In this document: in pieces, positions 45,479 to 55,335 of the stretch | How the letters are laid out: the number at the start of each line of letters is the position of its first letter | Position numbering within the stretch: the stretch's first letter is position 1 | Source: Phoma sp. XZ068 | Lineage: Eukaryota > Ascomycota > Dothideomycetes > Pleosporales > Didymellaceae | Reading direction: 5' to 3' | NCBI GenBank assembly: GCA_004835665.1 | Contig: RBKR01000016.1 | Location: 1,279,731 to 1,343,730, forward strand | DNA length: 64,000 bases | The notes under the pieces: generated by a model | Told to the model about the DNA's origin: nothing | Database searches by the model: none | Seen by the model: the letters and a program-made list of their open reading frames with translations, nothing else | Translations under genes and position numbers: made by a program

Positions 45479-46344
45479 GACTGACACAGATTGAATGTAG
45501 TGTAGTGTAGAGAATGAATTTGAAATAAGGTGTGCCCAGACGGTGTGTGTCCTATTCAGAGGGCTGACTCTGGCGCCTTTCTAGATGTGGGCAGTTCGAG
45601 CATCTCGAGACGAGTTTGAGTATGGGAAGGGGCTCTCATCAGTCAGTACGTGACTGCCAAAACCCATGGGCTACAGCTTAGCGTAGACGCTAACACATTT
45701 CTCAGGCAAGTCATCCGGTCATGCTTGTCAACATACCAGACAGGGCTATACCCCTTCACGGTACTGAAGTGGGTCCATAGTACAGTCTCTAGAGAGTCAA
45801 CTCTGAGTTGATTCTGGAAGTTGACTCAGAGTCTATTCAGCGGATTTAGGACCAATCTTGGGTTAGCTCGGGTCCGGGCTATTTAAGGTTTACCAGCTCC
45901 ACATTTCCACGCACCTGCACTGCACCGAATCGGGCCGAATTAGCGCCAAAGTTGGCTTGCAAGCTCCGTAATATGTGCTTTGCCCTTTCGGACCTATCTT
46001 CCGTGGGCCTTCTACAAGTCGGTCCATATCTTTCCTCAGTAGCTGTGGTGTGCATTTACCACTACAAAAATCGGTGTATACACCGAATCACCTAGGTAAA
46101 TGCTCGGGTCTTCTGACTCTGCCATAGCGACGCGCAGGGGCCTGCTTTGGTGACATATTCGGCACTTCGTGCGATCGCTGCAATTTGCACTCTTCTACCT
46201 GCAGGGTCAAGGTTTTGATAACCCGTATCGGGATCTTTCCATCCCGTCGAGTAACACGCAGTCGATATCTGGGAGCCTGTCTGCTACATCTTGCTTTCGC
46301 TCACGGCTCTGATCCATCCTTCTACTTGTTGGCCGCCTTTGACC
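45479..46344. other. intergenic between divergent genes
   Basis: About 870 bp between the BIM1-like gene and the next gene on the plus strand. Holds the inverted GAGTCAACT motif listed separately and one ACCTAGGTA. No gene seen. Confidence 0.4.
45794..45828. promoter_or_regulatory. inverted repeat with TGACTC (bZIP-type) half sites
   Basis: GAGTCAACT at 45794-45802 and its reverse complement AGTTGACTC at 45819-45827 form a 9-bp inverted repeat; the right arm extends to TGACTCA, the consensus of Gcn4/CPC1- and AP-1-type bZIP factors. It lies about 320 bp before the BIM1-like start codon. Confidence 0.35.
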
Positions 46345-47306
46345 ATGATCTTCTCCAAGACAAAGCCAAACTGGTCCAAGTATGCCCCTCTTCCGTTACA
46401 CTGTGATGGTGATGAGTTCAACGCAACTCATGGGACGCGTTCCTCCTCAGAGGACGACAACTCTGCTCCTCTACTAGCAGCCTCGGGGGCCACTCCTACC
46501 ATTCTACTATCCAAGTCTCCGCAGCTACCGAAACTTATTCTCTACTTCTCCTTCGCACTAGCACTATTTTCAGCAGTAAATATCGCCATCCTTCCTGCTA
46601 CACTATCAAAATATCGAGCTTATCCCTTCTCCGACTTTGAGCTCGAGACGCTCCCCTTCGGCAACGCTAGGCTGGGCTTAGATAGGGCAGCAGCGATGAT
46701 GCCGCCACCACAAATTTATCATCGTTCTTGGCCGGACAGGATTGCGCGAGTCAGCCGGAAGTTGAAGAATGCTGTGTGGGGTCAAGGGGTGCAGGTCTAT
46801 GTCACTGTCGAGGTACGTACTCCAAGTTGACTGCTTCATCACCTTTGACATTGGCATTTGTGTAGCTGCTGACTTCCCATAAGGATTCGACTATCATGCG
46901 CTTTCCTGTCCCATCCTCTGGCGCCAACGCATGCGCATTCTCGTGGACGCCACCTCCTGAGCTATCTCCGAGGGTCACAGACGTCACGATTAAGGGTGAT
47001 GTAACGGAGATTGAGGTATGGCAACTTATTGCCTCCTCAGTAACATCTGGTGCCGTGTCACCCAATCTGGACGAGCTAGATTATGACACCCTGACCTATT
47101 CGACCATTCCGATAAAAGGAGAGCTGCTCGGCGTGCTAGATCTTACATCTAGCCCCAATAGCACGACAGTGGAGTTTGCTTGTCCAAGCGATGCGGAGAG
47201 TTTGACAGTGGAGATGAGGTGCCAGCGCGTGGGGTGTCACGTGAGCTTCATGCAAGTCCATATGGAGCCAAAACTGGGCTTTGAATTGGTGAGAAGGAGA
47301 AGTTAA
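46345..47306 (+). CDS. single-pass membrane protein of unknown function
   Basis: Two exons (46345-46812, 46866-47306) with a 53-bp intron give 302 codons; ATG in TTGACCATGA. A cytosolic-type N-tail of about 70 residues leads to one membrane segment (LILYFSFALALFSAVNIAIL). The lumenal or extracellular part contains FGNARLGLDRAAAMMPPP and a beta-rich domain with RFPVPSSGANACAFSW and four Cys. I do not recognise a named family. Type II topology would place the domain in the secretory pathway with the UstYa proteins, but a role in the cluster is unproven. Confidence 0.65.
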
Positions 47307-47595
47307 TCGCTGCCACGGATTATGTTGCCAGAATTAGTTCTTTCGCACAATAAATGCGGCTTACGGGCTGGGCTCTGTCTCTCACCCTCAACAAATTTGA
47401 AGTATTTGTAAAGACAAGGATTGGGTCATGCTCTAAGTGTAGGTCATCGCACACAAGGGATGTAGATCTTTGTTGAAAACGGAAAAACAGGCCGGACTTC
47501 TCTATTTAAGTTTGAAATCTTAATCCGTTCCTTCAGCGATTGCACAAGTACGTGGAAACTGCAAATCTCTTTAACAAATACTTATCAGGCTCAAC

Positions 47596-48568
47596 ATGCC
47601 CAAGCAACTCGACGCTGCCCGTATCGCAAGTATGTCCCTACACAACCCCGCTCACTACAACATCCAATACTCCCAAACCAGCCACCGCATGGCGCTTATC
47701 CACCACTGGAACATCCTTAGAGGTTCGAAAGTGCTGGAAATTGGATGCGGGCAGGGGGATTGCACAACTGTTCTTGCAGATGCTGTGGGAGCGGAAGGAA
47801 AGGTAATGGCCCTCGATCCGGCGAGTTTAGATTATGGTAAATCCTTTCGCAGATGACCTAGAGACTCGTTTAAACGGTCCGAGTTGAACAAGGTCGGCTG
47901 ATATCCTGATAGGGTCCCCGTATACTCTTGGCCAAGCACAGGACTTCATCGCGCAAGGTCCCCTGGGAGAGCGAATCACATGGATCCAACAGCGCCCGCT
48001 GGACTATCTCGCATCAATATCCATCCCGTCTCCTACACCATTGTCGCCCGTCTGCGAGACTAAGGGCTTCGATGACGTAGTGTTTGTCCACTCGCTATGG
48101 TATTTCAGCTCTCCCTCGCTGATTGTGTCTACTTTTCGCGCCCTGAAACAACACAGCAAGCATCTACTCCTTGCTGAGTGGTCTTTGTTAGCAACGGATC
48201 CTTCTGCTCAGCCTCATGTACTAGCTGTGCTCGCTCAGGCAGCGCTAGAAAGCCGCAAAGCCAAGAGCAGTTCCAACGTCCGTACGGCATTAGGGCCAAA
48301 ACGGCTAATTGAGCTAGCTTTAACTGCTGGGTGGCAGTTAGAGAGCGAGGCTTACTTGCCAAGCGGGAACCTGTCAGATGGAAAATGGGAAGTATCTGCA
48401 TGTCTTTCATCCTCATTTGCAAGACAGATTGACGAGCATGTACATGATGAGAGAGAACGAGAGGTCATTATTGCATTACGGGATGCATGTAAGGCAAGCG
48501 TAGAGTGTTTACAGGAACGCTCCGGTGCAATCAAGGCGATGGACATATGGGCAGGCAGGTTCATATGA
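47596..48568 (+). CDS. class I SAM-dependent methyltransferase
   Basis: Two exons (47596-47836, 47913-48568) with a 76-bp intron give 298 codons. The SAM-binding loop KVLEIGCGQGD is at residues 45-55, followed by an acidic GKVMALDPAS. FDDVVFVHSLWYFSSPSLI and LLLAEWSL match motifs II-III of UbiE-type enzymes. Ustiloxin and phomopsin clusters contain such an N-methyltransferase (UstM/PhomM), which modifies the tyrosine-derived residue; this is the best local candidate for that step, though sequence family alone does not prove it. Confidence 0.8.
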
Positions 48569-49605
48569 ACAAAACTCAATAGGTACCTATTATGGCCACT
48601 AAAACCATGAGGCAATATTGATCGTATATACAGAATGAGGAAAGCCATTCCAAGGTTCTGCTTCAGTGTTCTCGACGGGACTTGAGGTACTAAGGCAGGC
48701 TTCTACGACCTAATAGCTACATCGACATCGGCTTTGAGTCCTTAAGACGCTGCTGCTCTGAAGTGCTTTTGATCGCTGTAAATGCAACGCCGCTTGAACG
48801 TTCTACGTCTCGGCGACTTTCATGACTTTGCCAAGGACGGGTCGAACCGATGGCCAAAATGTTCGGTAACTAACCCCGCAGCACGTATAATAATACTATA
48901 AAATGCTAGCGGCAGATGTCACTTCTGCACTTTTGCTCTCAGGGATCTTAGTTGAACCAGGCTAGACTTAATATAGCTCCACTATCGTGCCACAGAATCA
49001 GAGTGGAGCTTCTATCGATGCACATGACACCCATGTTTCCTCGGCCTTTTCGTGTCCGGCTCGGCCCGACAAGACGCTGACGATGTACTGGGTATACCCG
49101 CTAGACAATCCTTATAGCTGCTGATCACGGACTAATCCATCAAGTGTGGACATTGCCGAAATGCGTCCGAAGATCGCCCCGTCTTCCACGGGTTCTGACA
49201 GCAGAGTTCAGTAAGCTAGCTAGGTTATCAACAACCATCTCTTTCTGCTTGAATAGGAACGGACCGGTCAGATTCTACCCGAAGAGATCCCACCCGAGCT
49301 CTCGATCAAGGCAGTCAACATACAGAATAAAGGCCGAAGGTGCTTGGACTAGAGCACTCTCGCGTTCCTCACACATTATTTGCAATTTCGTAAGATCGCG
49401 CACGCAGTTGTCTTATTCATATCCCTAACAATACCATCAGCATAAACGCAACAATTCAGAGAGTGTACATTAGTTACGATCGAATTTCCCGGGGGTCAAT
49501 ACTATAGGATAATATTAAAACACGAGGTGATGTACGTAAACAGTAAGCGGCATCAAATTACTTCAACGAGTTGACACATACCAGTTACCAACACAGGTTG
49601 TGAGC
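48569..49605. other. intergenic, no gene seen
   Basis: About 1 kb between the methyltransferase and the HxxHC protein gene. Only short motif-free frames (for example 49144-49428 plus). Confidence 0.4.
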
Positions 49606-50268
49606 ATGTTTAGCTTCAAAAGGAACCAGCAGTATGCTCAGCTTGATTCTGGGGAGCAACCTGTCCAGGAAAAGAGAACACTTCTCCACAAGAGTTTCGT
49701 TGTTGGCATGCTTATGGGAGTTCTCTCGGTGGCTTGTCTCATAATAGGCATTGTGGTCCTGATCTACCATGGTCAGAGGCCAAGAATCGAGAACGAAACA
49801 TCCACAGAGTGCGGGACCACTGTGGCTGATTTCAGCGCAAACGGGTGTGTGTTCGATGTTTTAAGCTATACCTGGATGCCTTCCCGGTGTGTAGATCATG
49901 CGACTTCTAAGGAGTTTCAATCGTGGCTCGCGGATCCTCAGAGGACGTTTGGCCCATGGCCGTTCTTCAAGAATGTGTCGGAGCCGTCAACGCTGGCCGA
50001 GAATCGCATCACCAGCGCACTGGATTTCGGCAAACGTTTAGATATGGATATCTGGTCTTCATTAGAGGAGCACCTCGCGCACTGCCTGTTTATGTTCCTT
50101 CACGTCTCACGTGTCGCGATTGGTGAAGCTCCCCTTTGGACTGCAGATTCCTATCCTCATGCGGAACACTGCTTCCATGCAATATGGAAAGGTCTCAACG
50201 GCACTTGGAATTTTGCTGAAGAGAGGCAAGCAAAACAAAAGATTGAAATTGGAGTTTCGAGTTGTTAA
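49606..50268 (+). CDS. UstYa-like single-TM protein with two HxxHC motifs
   Basis: One exon of 220 codons from the ATG at 49606. A membrane segment spans residues about 33-54. The lumenal part has ECGTTVADFSANGCVFDVLSYTW-type spacing (Cys pairs, GC-x-FD), common to a large fungal family of unnamed proteins. Two motifs, HLAHC (156-160) and HAEHC (185-189), repeat the HxxHC metal-binding pattern of DUF3328/UstYa proteins at similar spacing. It could be a second oxidative enzyme of the cluster or a related accessory. It is the last gene before the AT-rich block carrying transposon copy B. Confidence 0.62.
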   Translation: MFSFKRNQQYAQLDSGEQPVQEKRTLLHKSFVVGMLMGVLSVACLIIGIVVLIYHGQRPRIENETSTECGTTVADFSANGCVFDVLSYTWMPSRCVDHATSKEFQSWLADPQRTFGPWPFFKNVSEPSTLAENRITSALDFGKRLDMDIWSSLEEHLAHCLFMFLHVSRVAIGEAPLWTADSYPHAEHCFHAIWKGLNGTWNFAEERQAKQKIEIGVSSC

Positions 50269-50956
50269 ATTGCATAATCTAGCTTTAGCTCTTGGGAATA
50301 CATACTTAAGCAGTTATCTATTACAATCCTAGGAGAGGAAAGTAGCACAGCAATAAGTATCTACTAACTAGAACCTCTAACTCCTCCTGTAAGCTGTTTT
50401 AAGAAGAGAAGGAACAACTATATAGTCTTATTATATAACTACTTATAAACAAGTATAATATACGTACTTAGATACTTATCTATAAGTATAGTATAATATA
50501 CTTGTCTATAAGTACTTTTATATATCTTATTAGATTAACTCTAGTTACTTATCTATAAGTACCTCTATCTTCCTAGTATATAGTAATTAAAAATACTACT
50601 CTTATATTATTATATTTAATATTATTAATTAATCTTATTATTAAATCTTAACTAACCCTTAAGCTAGATAGTTATAAAGTTATATAGTAATAAATATTAT
50701 AATAGTAAAAGTATAAGTATAGATATATTAATTTATACTAAGCTATTATAATCTTAGAGAAAAAGGTATAGTATAATAAAGTTATAGTTATAGATTAATA
50801 GCGCAAGGCTAAGAAGACTATATAATATCCTATAGTCCTATAGAAATAAACTATACTAAGAATATAAGATAGTATAAGACACTATATATATATTCTATAG
50901 AAACTATAAACTACTTATAGAAACTATAGAGCTTCCTATAGAACTTTATAGAATAT
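50269..50956. other. AT-rich DNA with repeated 16-bp palindrome
   Basis: No open frame. TACTTATCTATAAGTA or one-to-three-base variants occur at 50440-50455, 50473-50488, 50499-50514 and 50546-50561. Composition is that of RIP-altered repeat DNA. Confidence 0.5.
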
Positions 50957-50958
50957 TA

Positions 50959-52820
50959 ACGTACCTCACGGGCGAGCCGGTCACCCGAGCGAGCCGGTCA
51001 CTTTTGCCAAGACCACACCAACACTGCAACTACTTTGCAACACTACAGTGTACAACTAGAATGTACTGTAGGCTAAAGTGTATTAAACTAATCTACAGTA
51101 CTTTGCGCATCATTATTGCATGTTCGCGCGTTGTGCCCTGCCTCACCACACGTGCCACAGCGTCTTAAAGGCTGAGTGCCAGGTTCAACACGCGCTCTCT
51201 TCTTTGCCTTCTTTCCATCGCTGCGAGCGTTAAACTCCTTTAGAGTAGTTAGCCGCAATCCTTCACTAAACGTTAGTGTCCCTTCACGCTGGATTCGCTT
51301 TCTTTTGTGTGATTTACGGCGTGTAGCGGCCTCATTAGCTGCTTCAAGGTCTGCAACTTGGTTGCGCACCAAAACTAGTGAATGCGCTATCATCTCTGCG
51401 CCTTTGGTGAGCTGATTAAGGGCATTAACCATTGAAGTTGGCGAGCTGTCAGCGTGTCTCTGAATCCTTTCTCGAATCAGCTTCGATTGTGACCCAAATT
51501 CTAGGGTGTTGCTTGGTGTTCTAGACTCCCACGTACTCTCATCCACAGTAGGTAGTGGTGGAGTACACAACCGCACTTCGAGCTTTGATATCACAGCCTC
51601 TGGGTCAAGTGGGACCAGGCCAGCACCTCTGAATCCTCCCTGTATGTTGCTCTTAGTGATTGAGGCGTCAAAAGCTGCTTTAAAGCACGGCAAGAACTCA
51701 AGTTTAGTGATGCGAGTAATCTTGCTCCGCATTAGCTGCTCAGCTTGGCGGCCATATGCCTTCTTCAGAGAGGCAAAACATCCCACATCAAGCGGCTGCA
51801 GCAGGTGCGACGAGTGTGGAGGCATACACAGAGTGATAATCTTGTGTTCCTCACAGTACTGGTGGAAATCAACCGAGTTGTGGCTCTCATGGCCGTCCAG
51901 AACAAGCAGCCGATAGCTGCCAACAGTGCGCGCCTTGGTGTGCTCATCAAAGTGCTTTAACCACTTAACTCCAAGCTCATTGTTTGTCCAGCCGTTGTTA
52001 GAGACATTAAGAACCCAGTTGTTAGGTATACTAGGCTCTTTGTACCAGGCAGAGAGGTGGTGCTTGCCAGAGAAGATGATAAAGGGTGGGATGGCCCACC
52101 CCTTTGCATTGATGCCCTGGATGATACTAGTCCACTCTCGGTCGCCCTGCTGCACTGTCTTTGGCCTTCCTCGACGCTCAGAGCCTGTGACAACAGCTCC
52201 TGTGGATATAACGCCCATCATAAACCCAGACTCATCGAAGTTGTAGGTGTCGTCATCCAGAATACCATACTTAGCTTTGGTATTCTCTACAAGGCGGAAC
52301 CAGCCCTGAATCACCCCGGGATCCTCACAGAGGGCTCGCTTGTAGTCGTACTTCCGATTGAACTTGACTTTCAGCTCTGGCCGACGCTTAACAAAGGTGC
52401 TAGCCCAGTTCTTGCCAACAGGGGGCTGGTGGCGCTCAGCAAGGAGAGAATTAGCCATATCCTCCACATCAGCAAGCCGGGGCGAGTATCCTCGCGCGTC
52501 CAGCTTTAATACATGCTGGACAATCACCTCCTCTTCAGTGCTTTTCAGCTTCATTGAGTTGGGCTTGCAATCGCGTCGTGGGGAGGTTCCAGCAAGTCGA
52601 TCACTAAGCGTGCTTTGAGAGACTTTGTAGATAGCTGCAGCGCGTCGCTGAGACAGTGTCGCGTCTTGTTTAATAGCCTGGAGGGCAAGCTGTATATCTG
52701 CTTCGTTTAAGGGCCTTGTTGCGTTACTGCGTTGAGACATTGCAGGTAGAGTGAAGTTTGGTGTGGTCTTGGCAAAAGTGACCGGCTCGCTCGGGTGACC
52801 GGCTCGCCCGTGAGGTACGT
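50959..52820 (-). mobile_element. intact pogo/Fot1-like DNA transposon, copy B (inverted)
   Basis: Same 1862-bp length, same 63-bp terminal inverted repeats and TA target duplication (50957-50958, 52821-52822) as copy A, in the opposite orientation. All translated frames I compared between the copies are identical, so the nucleotides must be identical or nearly so. No RIP changes. Confidence 0.95.
51088..52740 (-). CDS. pogo/Fot1 DDE transposase, copy B
   Basis: The 550-residue product is identical to that of copy A, with the same helix-turn-helix, Asp169/282/318 triad and C-terminal zinc knuckle. Transcription runs towards the cluster, whereas that of copy A also runs towards it from the other side, so the two elements face each other. 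Confidence 0.95.
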   Translation of the reverse strand: MSQRSNATRPLNEADIQLALQAIKQDATLSQRRAAAIYKVSQSTLSDRLAGTSPRRDCKPNSMKLKSTEEEVIVQHVLKLDARGYSPRLADVEDMANSLLAERHQPPVGKNWASTFVKRRPELKVKFNRKYDYKRALCEDPGVIQGWFRLVENTKAKYGILDDDTYNFDESGFMMGVISTGAVVTGSERRGRPKTVQQGDREWTSIIQGINAKGWAIPPFIIFSGKHHLSAWYKEPSIPNNWVLNVSNNGWTNNELGVKWLKHFDEHTKARTVGSYRLLVLDGHESHNSVDFHQYCEEHKIITLCMPPHSSHLLQPLDVGCFASLKKAYGRQAEQLMRSKITRITKLEFLPCFKAAFDASITKSNIQGGFRGAGLVPLDPEAVISKLEVRLCTPPLPTVDESTWESRTPSNTLEFGSQSKLIRERIQRHADSSPTSMVNALNQLTKGAEMIAHSLVLVRNQVADLEAANEAATRRKSHKRKRIQREGTLTFSEGLRLTTLKEFNARSDGKKAKKRARVEPGTQPLRRCGTCGEAGHNARTCNNDAQSTVD

Positions 52821-52822
52821 TA

Positions 52823-53328
52823 TAGGAAATTATTAAGGTTATATCCTAAGTAAAGCTTATAAATACTTCTAAGGTTAGTTCTCTAAGATAAATAGATATA
52901 TAGTAGATTATAGAGGGTATAGATACTTAGTAAAATACTATAGTAACTCTAACCCAGATGGGTAGGCCAACCATTCCAATGGTTGATTTAGGGGTACGGA
53001 TTTGTTAGGGACCAGGGCTACAGATTTGCCGCGGATATCTTATCATGGGTACGGTTGGTTTTTCTCCCAACTACGGTCGTTCTGCAACAACAGATTGGAT
53101 CTGCTTCAAACTTGGACATATGTTTTGCGACAATAACCCGCATTACCTGTGCAAGTTGTAGCGAAATCGGCTTTGTAAATCATGGGGGTAGGGTTTAATG
53201 TTGTGGTTAGGGTTGCGCTAGCGCGCGGACAACAACTGCATCAACACAGCAGAACATCAACACTGTAAACACCAACGCAAGAAAGTAACACACTAAATGC
53301 ACAGCACAGAGCAATTGATTACAGCACA
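52823..53328. other. boundary between AT-rich block and subtelomeric block
   Basis: AT-rich to about 52945, then a sharp change to balanced composition. GGTTTAATGTTGTGGTTAGGGTT near 53191-53213 resembles scattered telomeric units. No gene seen. Confidence 0.45.
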
Positions 53329-55122
53329 CTATGTGCCTGCAAAAGGCTTACAGAGCTCGATCAAGGTAAGCTGGCGCATTGCACGGGCGGCCGCAGGGCT
53401 GTTTGTAGTCCTTTGGGAGGGCGCAGGCTTGACGCTGTGGTTGTCACCATCTTCGCCGTCTTCCAGCTCGCTGTCTTCAATCTCCTCCACTTGCGTCGCT
53501 GATGTCGGCGTGTTTGCCTCGATCGACAGCGTTGCCTTCTCGCTGATGGATCCGCCAGAGATGCCTTCTGAGCCTAGCCAGGCGTCCAAGGCCATGCTTG
53601 CTTTGTGGGCCACCGGATTCGCCTTCGCAACCAACGTGAGCCAGATGTGCCAGAAGGGGATGCGGAGATCGTTCTCGACCCACGAGTTGGAGATGATGTC
53701 GTGCGGCATCAGGCAGAGCATACCCCAGCCAAGCTGCTTGGCTGCTTCGTACCAGCGGAGCGCTTGGTGCAGCCGCTTCTTGAATCGCTGACGCTGCTGA
53801 CGCCCCGACGTAGCGGTGACGGACAGCAGCAGGGCGTCCATGGCCTCGGAGCTGACTTTGCCCCTGCCGCCTCGGTTCTTGGCATCCCTGCTGCGGGCGA
53901 CGTCTTGCTCCTTGATCTGGTCCATCCTCTCGGTGTACGCCTTGCCGAGGAAAGCCATGGCCCAGCGGTACTTGATATGGATGATATCCAGCTCCTGCTC
54001 GTAGCGATCGCACAGGCTCCAGGCGGAGGCGAGCGCGCTCTTCGGCACCGTCGAGGCACTGCTCTTCTGCGACAGCGACCAGCGGGTGCGCGAGGAAGCG
54101 GGCGGGCGATCCTCCACGGACTCCTGCGCAAAGGGTGAACCTTGTGTGCGCCAGCTCCGCAGAAAGGCAGCCGCAGAGGCCTGGGAGGTATTATTGCCGA
54201 TGGAGCGGGCCTTGTCGAGCATGCCAGAAGCTGTCAGGTAAGGCGCTGGGGCACTGCTGTACAGGTTGTCGCCATCATCGACCGGCTGCTTGAGGATCCA
54301 AGAGATGAACGGCTCATCCTGCCGCGAGATGGAGGCATAGGCACCGTGTTCCCTGCGAGACGCTGAGTCGGGCGGCGGTACCAACCCAAGGTCCTGTTTC
54401 TTCTGCGCTCGTATGAGCTCCAGCTTCCTGGCGCGCTCCCGCTCAGCACGGCGGTTTTTGTTAGAGACGCTTGTGATCTGGGCGGGTTCCTCCTGTCCAA
54501 CCTGTCCATGGACGGGCTCTTTGGGGTCCTCGGCCGCCTCGGGTTCGCAGGGCGGCGCAAGCTGCTCAGGTTCCTCCGCTTCGTCCTCTGCTTCCAGCGG
54601 CGTCGCAGGGCTGGGAGGCTCGGTGGCTTGTCGGAGGCGCTTCAACGGCCGCGCTGAGCTGGATGCAGCAGCACGCTTTGTCGACGGTGGTGGGGAATCG
54701 CGGGGCCGCTGCGCTGAAGGGGGTTCCTTCTGGAAGCCGTCGCTCGGGCTGCTGGCAAGATCCTGCGCTGCAGAGACCAGCCGGGCCCAAGCATCAGCAG
54801 GCAGCGCGTCCTCGTCGAGCGTCTCCTTCAACAGCCATATCGCCGACAGCGCGGAGTGGGCGACAAAGACAGGCTTGCAGACACTCGTCTCGGCCGGAAT
54901 CAGCCAGCCTGCGCTGTGCGGGCGCAATAGAGCATCACGCTGCGAGTCCGAGACAGTGGCCTTGTTCCAAAACAGCTTTCGGTAGTCCAGGTTCGGCGGG
55001 TCGTATGCGAGCCTGTGGGCAAAGCTCGACTCGCTGGCTAGCGGGAAGCTCCGGGGCCCGCCATCGAATTGCTCGGCGGCATCTTCCAACGCGGAGATCC
55101 AGGGTAGATTAGATGGTGACAT
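53329..55122 (-). CDS. hypothetical protein divergent from the telomere-linked helicase
   Basis: One exon of 597 codons, GC-rich. I recognise no family. Residues 1-120 look folded (WISALEDAAEQFDGG, YRKLFWNKATVSDSQRDALL, GWLIPAETSV). A long Pro/Glu/Ala-rich disordered part with basic patches follows (about 125-250), then a mainly helical C-terminal half with many Trp and Arg (YRWAMAFLGKAYTERMDQIK, LRWYEAAKQLGWGMLCLMPH, PFWHIWLTLVAKANPVAHK) and an acidic tail. Long uninterrupted frame, codon bias like the helicase, and the head-to-head layout with only 213 bp between starts support a real gene that may work with the helicase. Confidence 0.7.
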   Translation of the reverse strand: MSPSNLPWISALEDAAEQFDGGPRSFPLASESSFAHRLAYDPPNLDYRKLFWNKATVSDSQRDALLRPHSAGWLIPAETSVCKPVFVAHSALSAIWLLKETLDEDALPADAWARLVSAAQDLASSPSDGFQKEPPSAQRPRDSPPPSTKRAAASSSARPLKRLRQATEPPSPATPLEAEDEAEEPEQLAPPCEPEAAEDPKEPVHGQVGQEEPAQITSVSNKNRRAERERARKLELIRAQKKQDLGLVPPPDSASRREHGAYASISRQDEPFISWILKQPVDDGDNLYSSAPAPYLTASGMLDKARSIGNNTSQASAAAFLRSWRTQGSPFAQESVEDRPPASSRTRWSLSQKSSASTVPKSALASAWSLCDRYEQELDIIHIKYRWAMAFLGKAYTERMDQIKEQDVARSRDAKNRGGRGKVSSEAMDALLLSVTATSGRQQRQRFKKRLHQALRWYEAAKQLGWGMLCLMPHDIISNSWVENDLRIPFWHIWLTLVAKANPVAHKASMALDAWLGSEGISGGSISEKATLSIEANTPTSATQVEEIEDSELEDGEDGDNHSVKPAPSQRTTNSPAAARAMRQLTLIELCKPFAGT

Positions 55123-55335
55123 AACTGTTTGTTTGTTGATGTAGGAGATACGGCGGAAGAAGAAGGATGTTCGTTGGGTTCAGCCCCTGACCAGGGTAAC
55201 GGACCGAACGGAGATCAGCCCGTACAACATGAGCGGGCGCACAAGCTGGGGTGCGAAACTCAACATAATTCAGAGATAAGAGCAGTCGCCTCAAGGAAAA
55301 AAAACACACACAGAGGCTCGCAGAGGACCGCTAAC
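55123..55335. promoter_or_regulatory. short divergent promoter of helicase and partner gene
   Basis: 213 bp separate the two ATGs when the helicase start is taken at 55336. The helicase frame stays open upstream to 55129, so a longer N-terminus cannot be excluded. Confidence 0.45.

Noticed and set aside
51176..52618. Open frames antisense to the transposases.
   Set aside because: They are identical shadows in both element copies, with no motifs.
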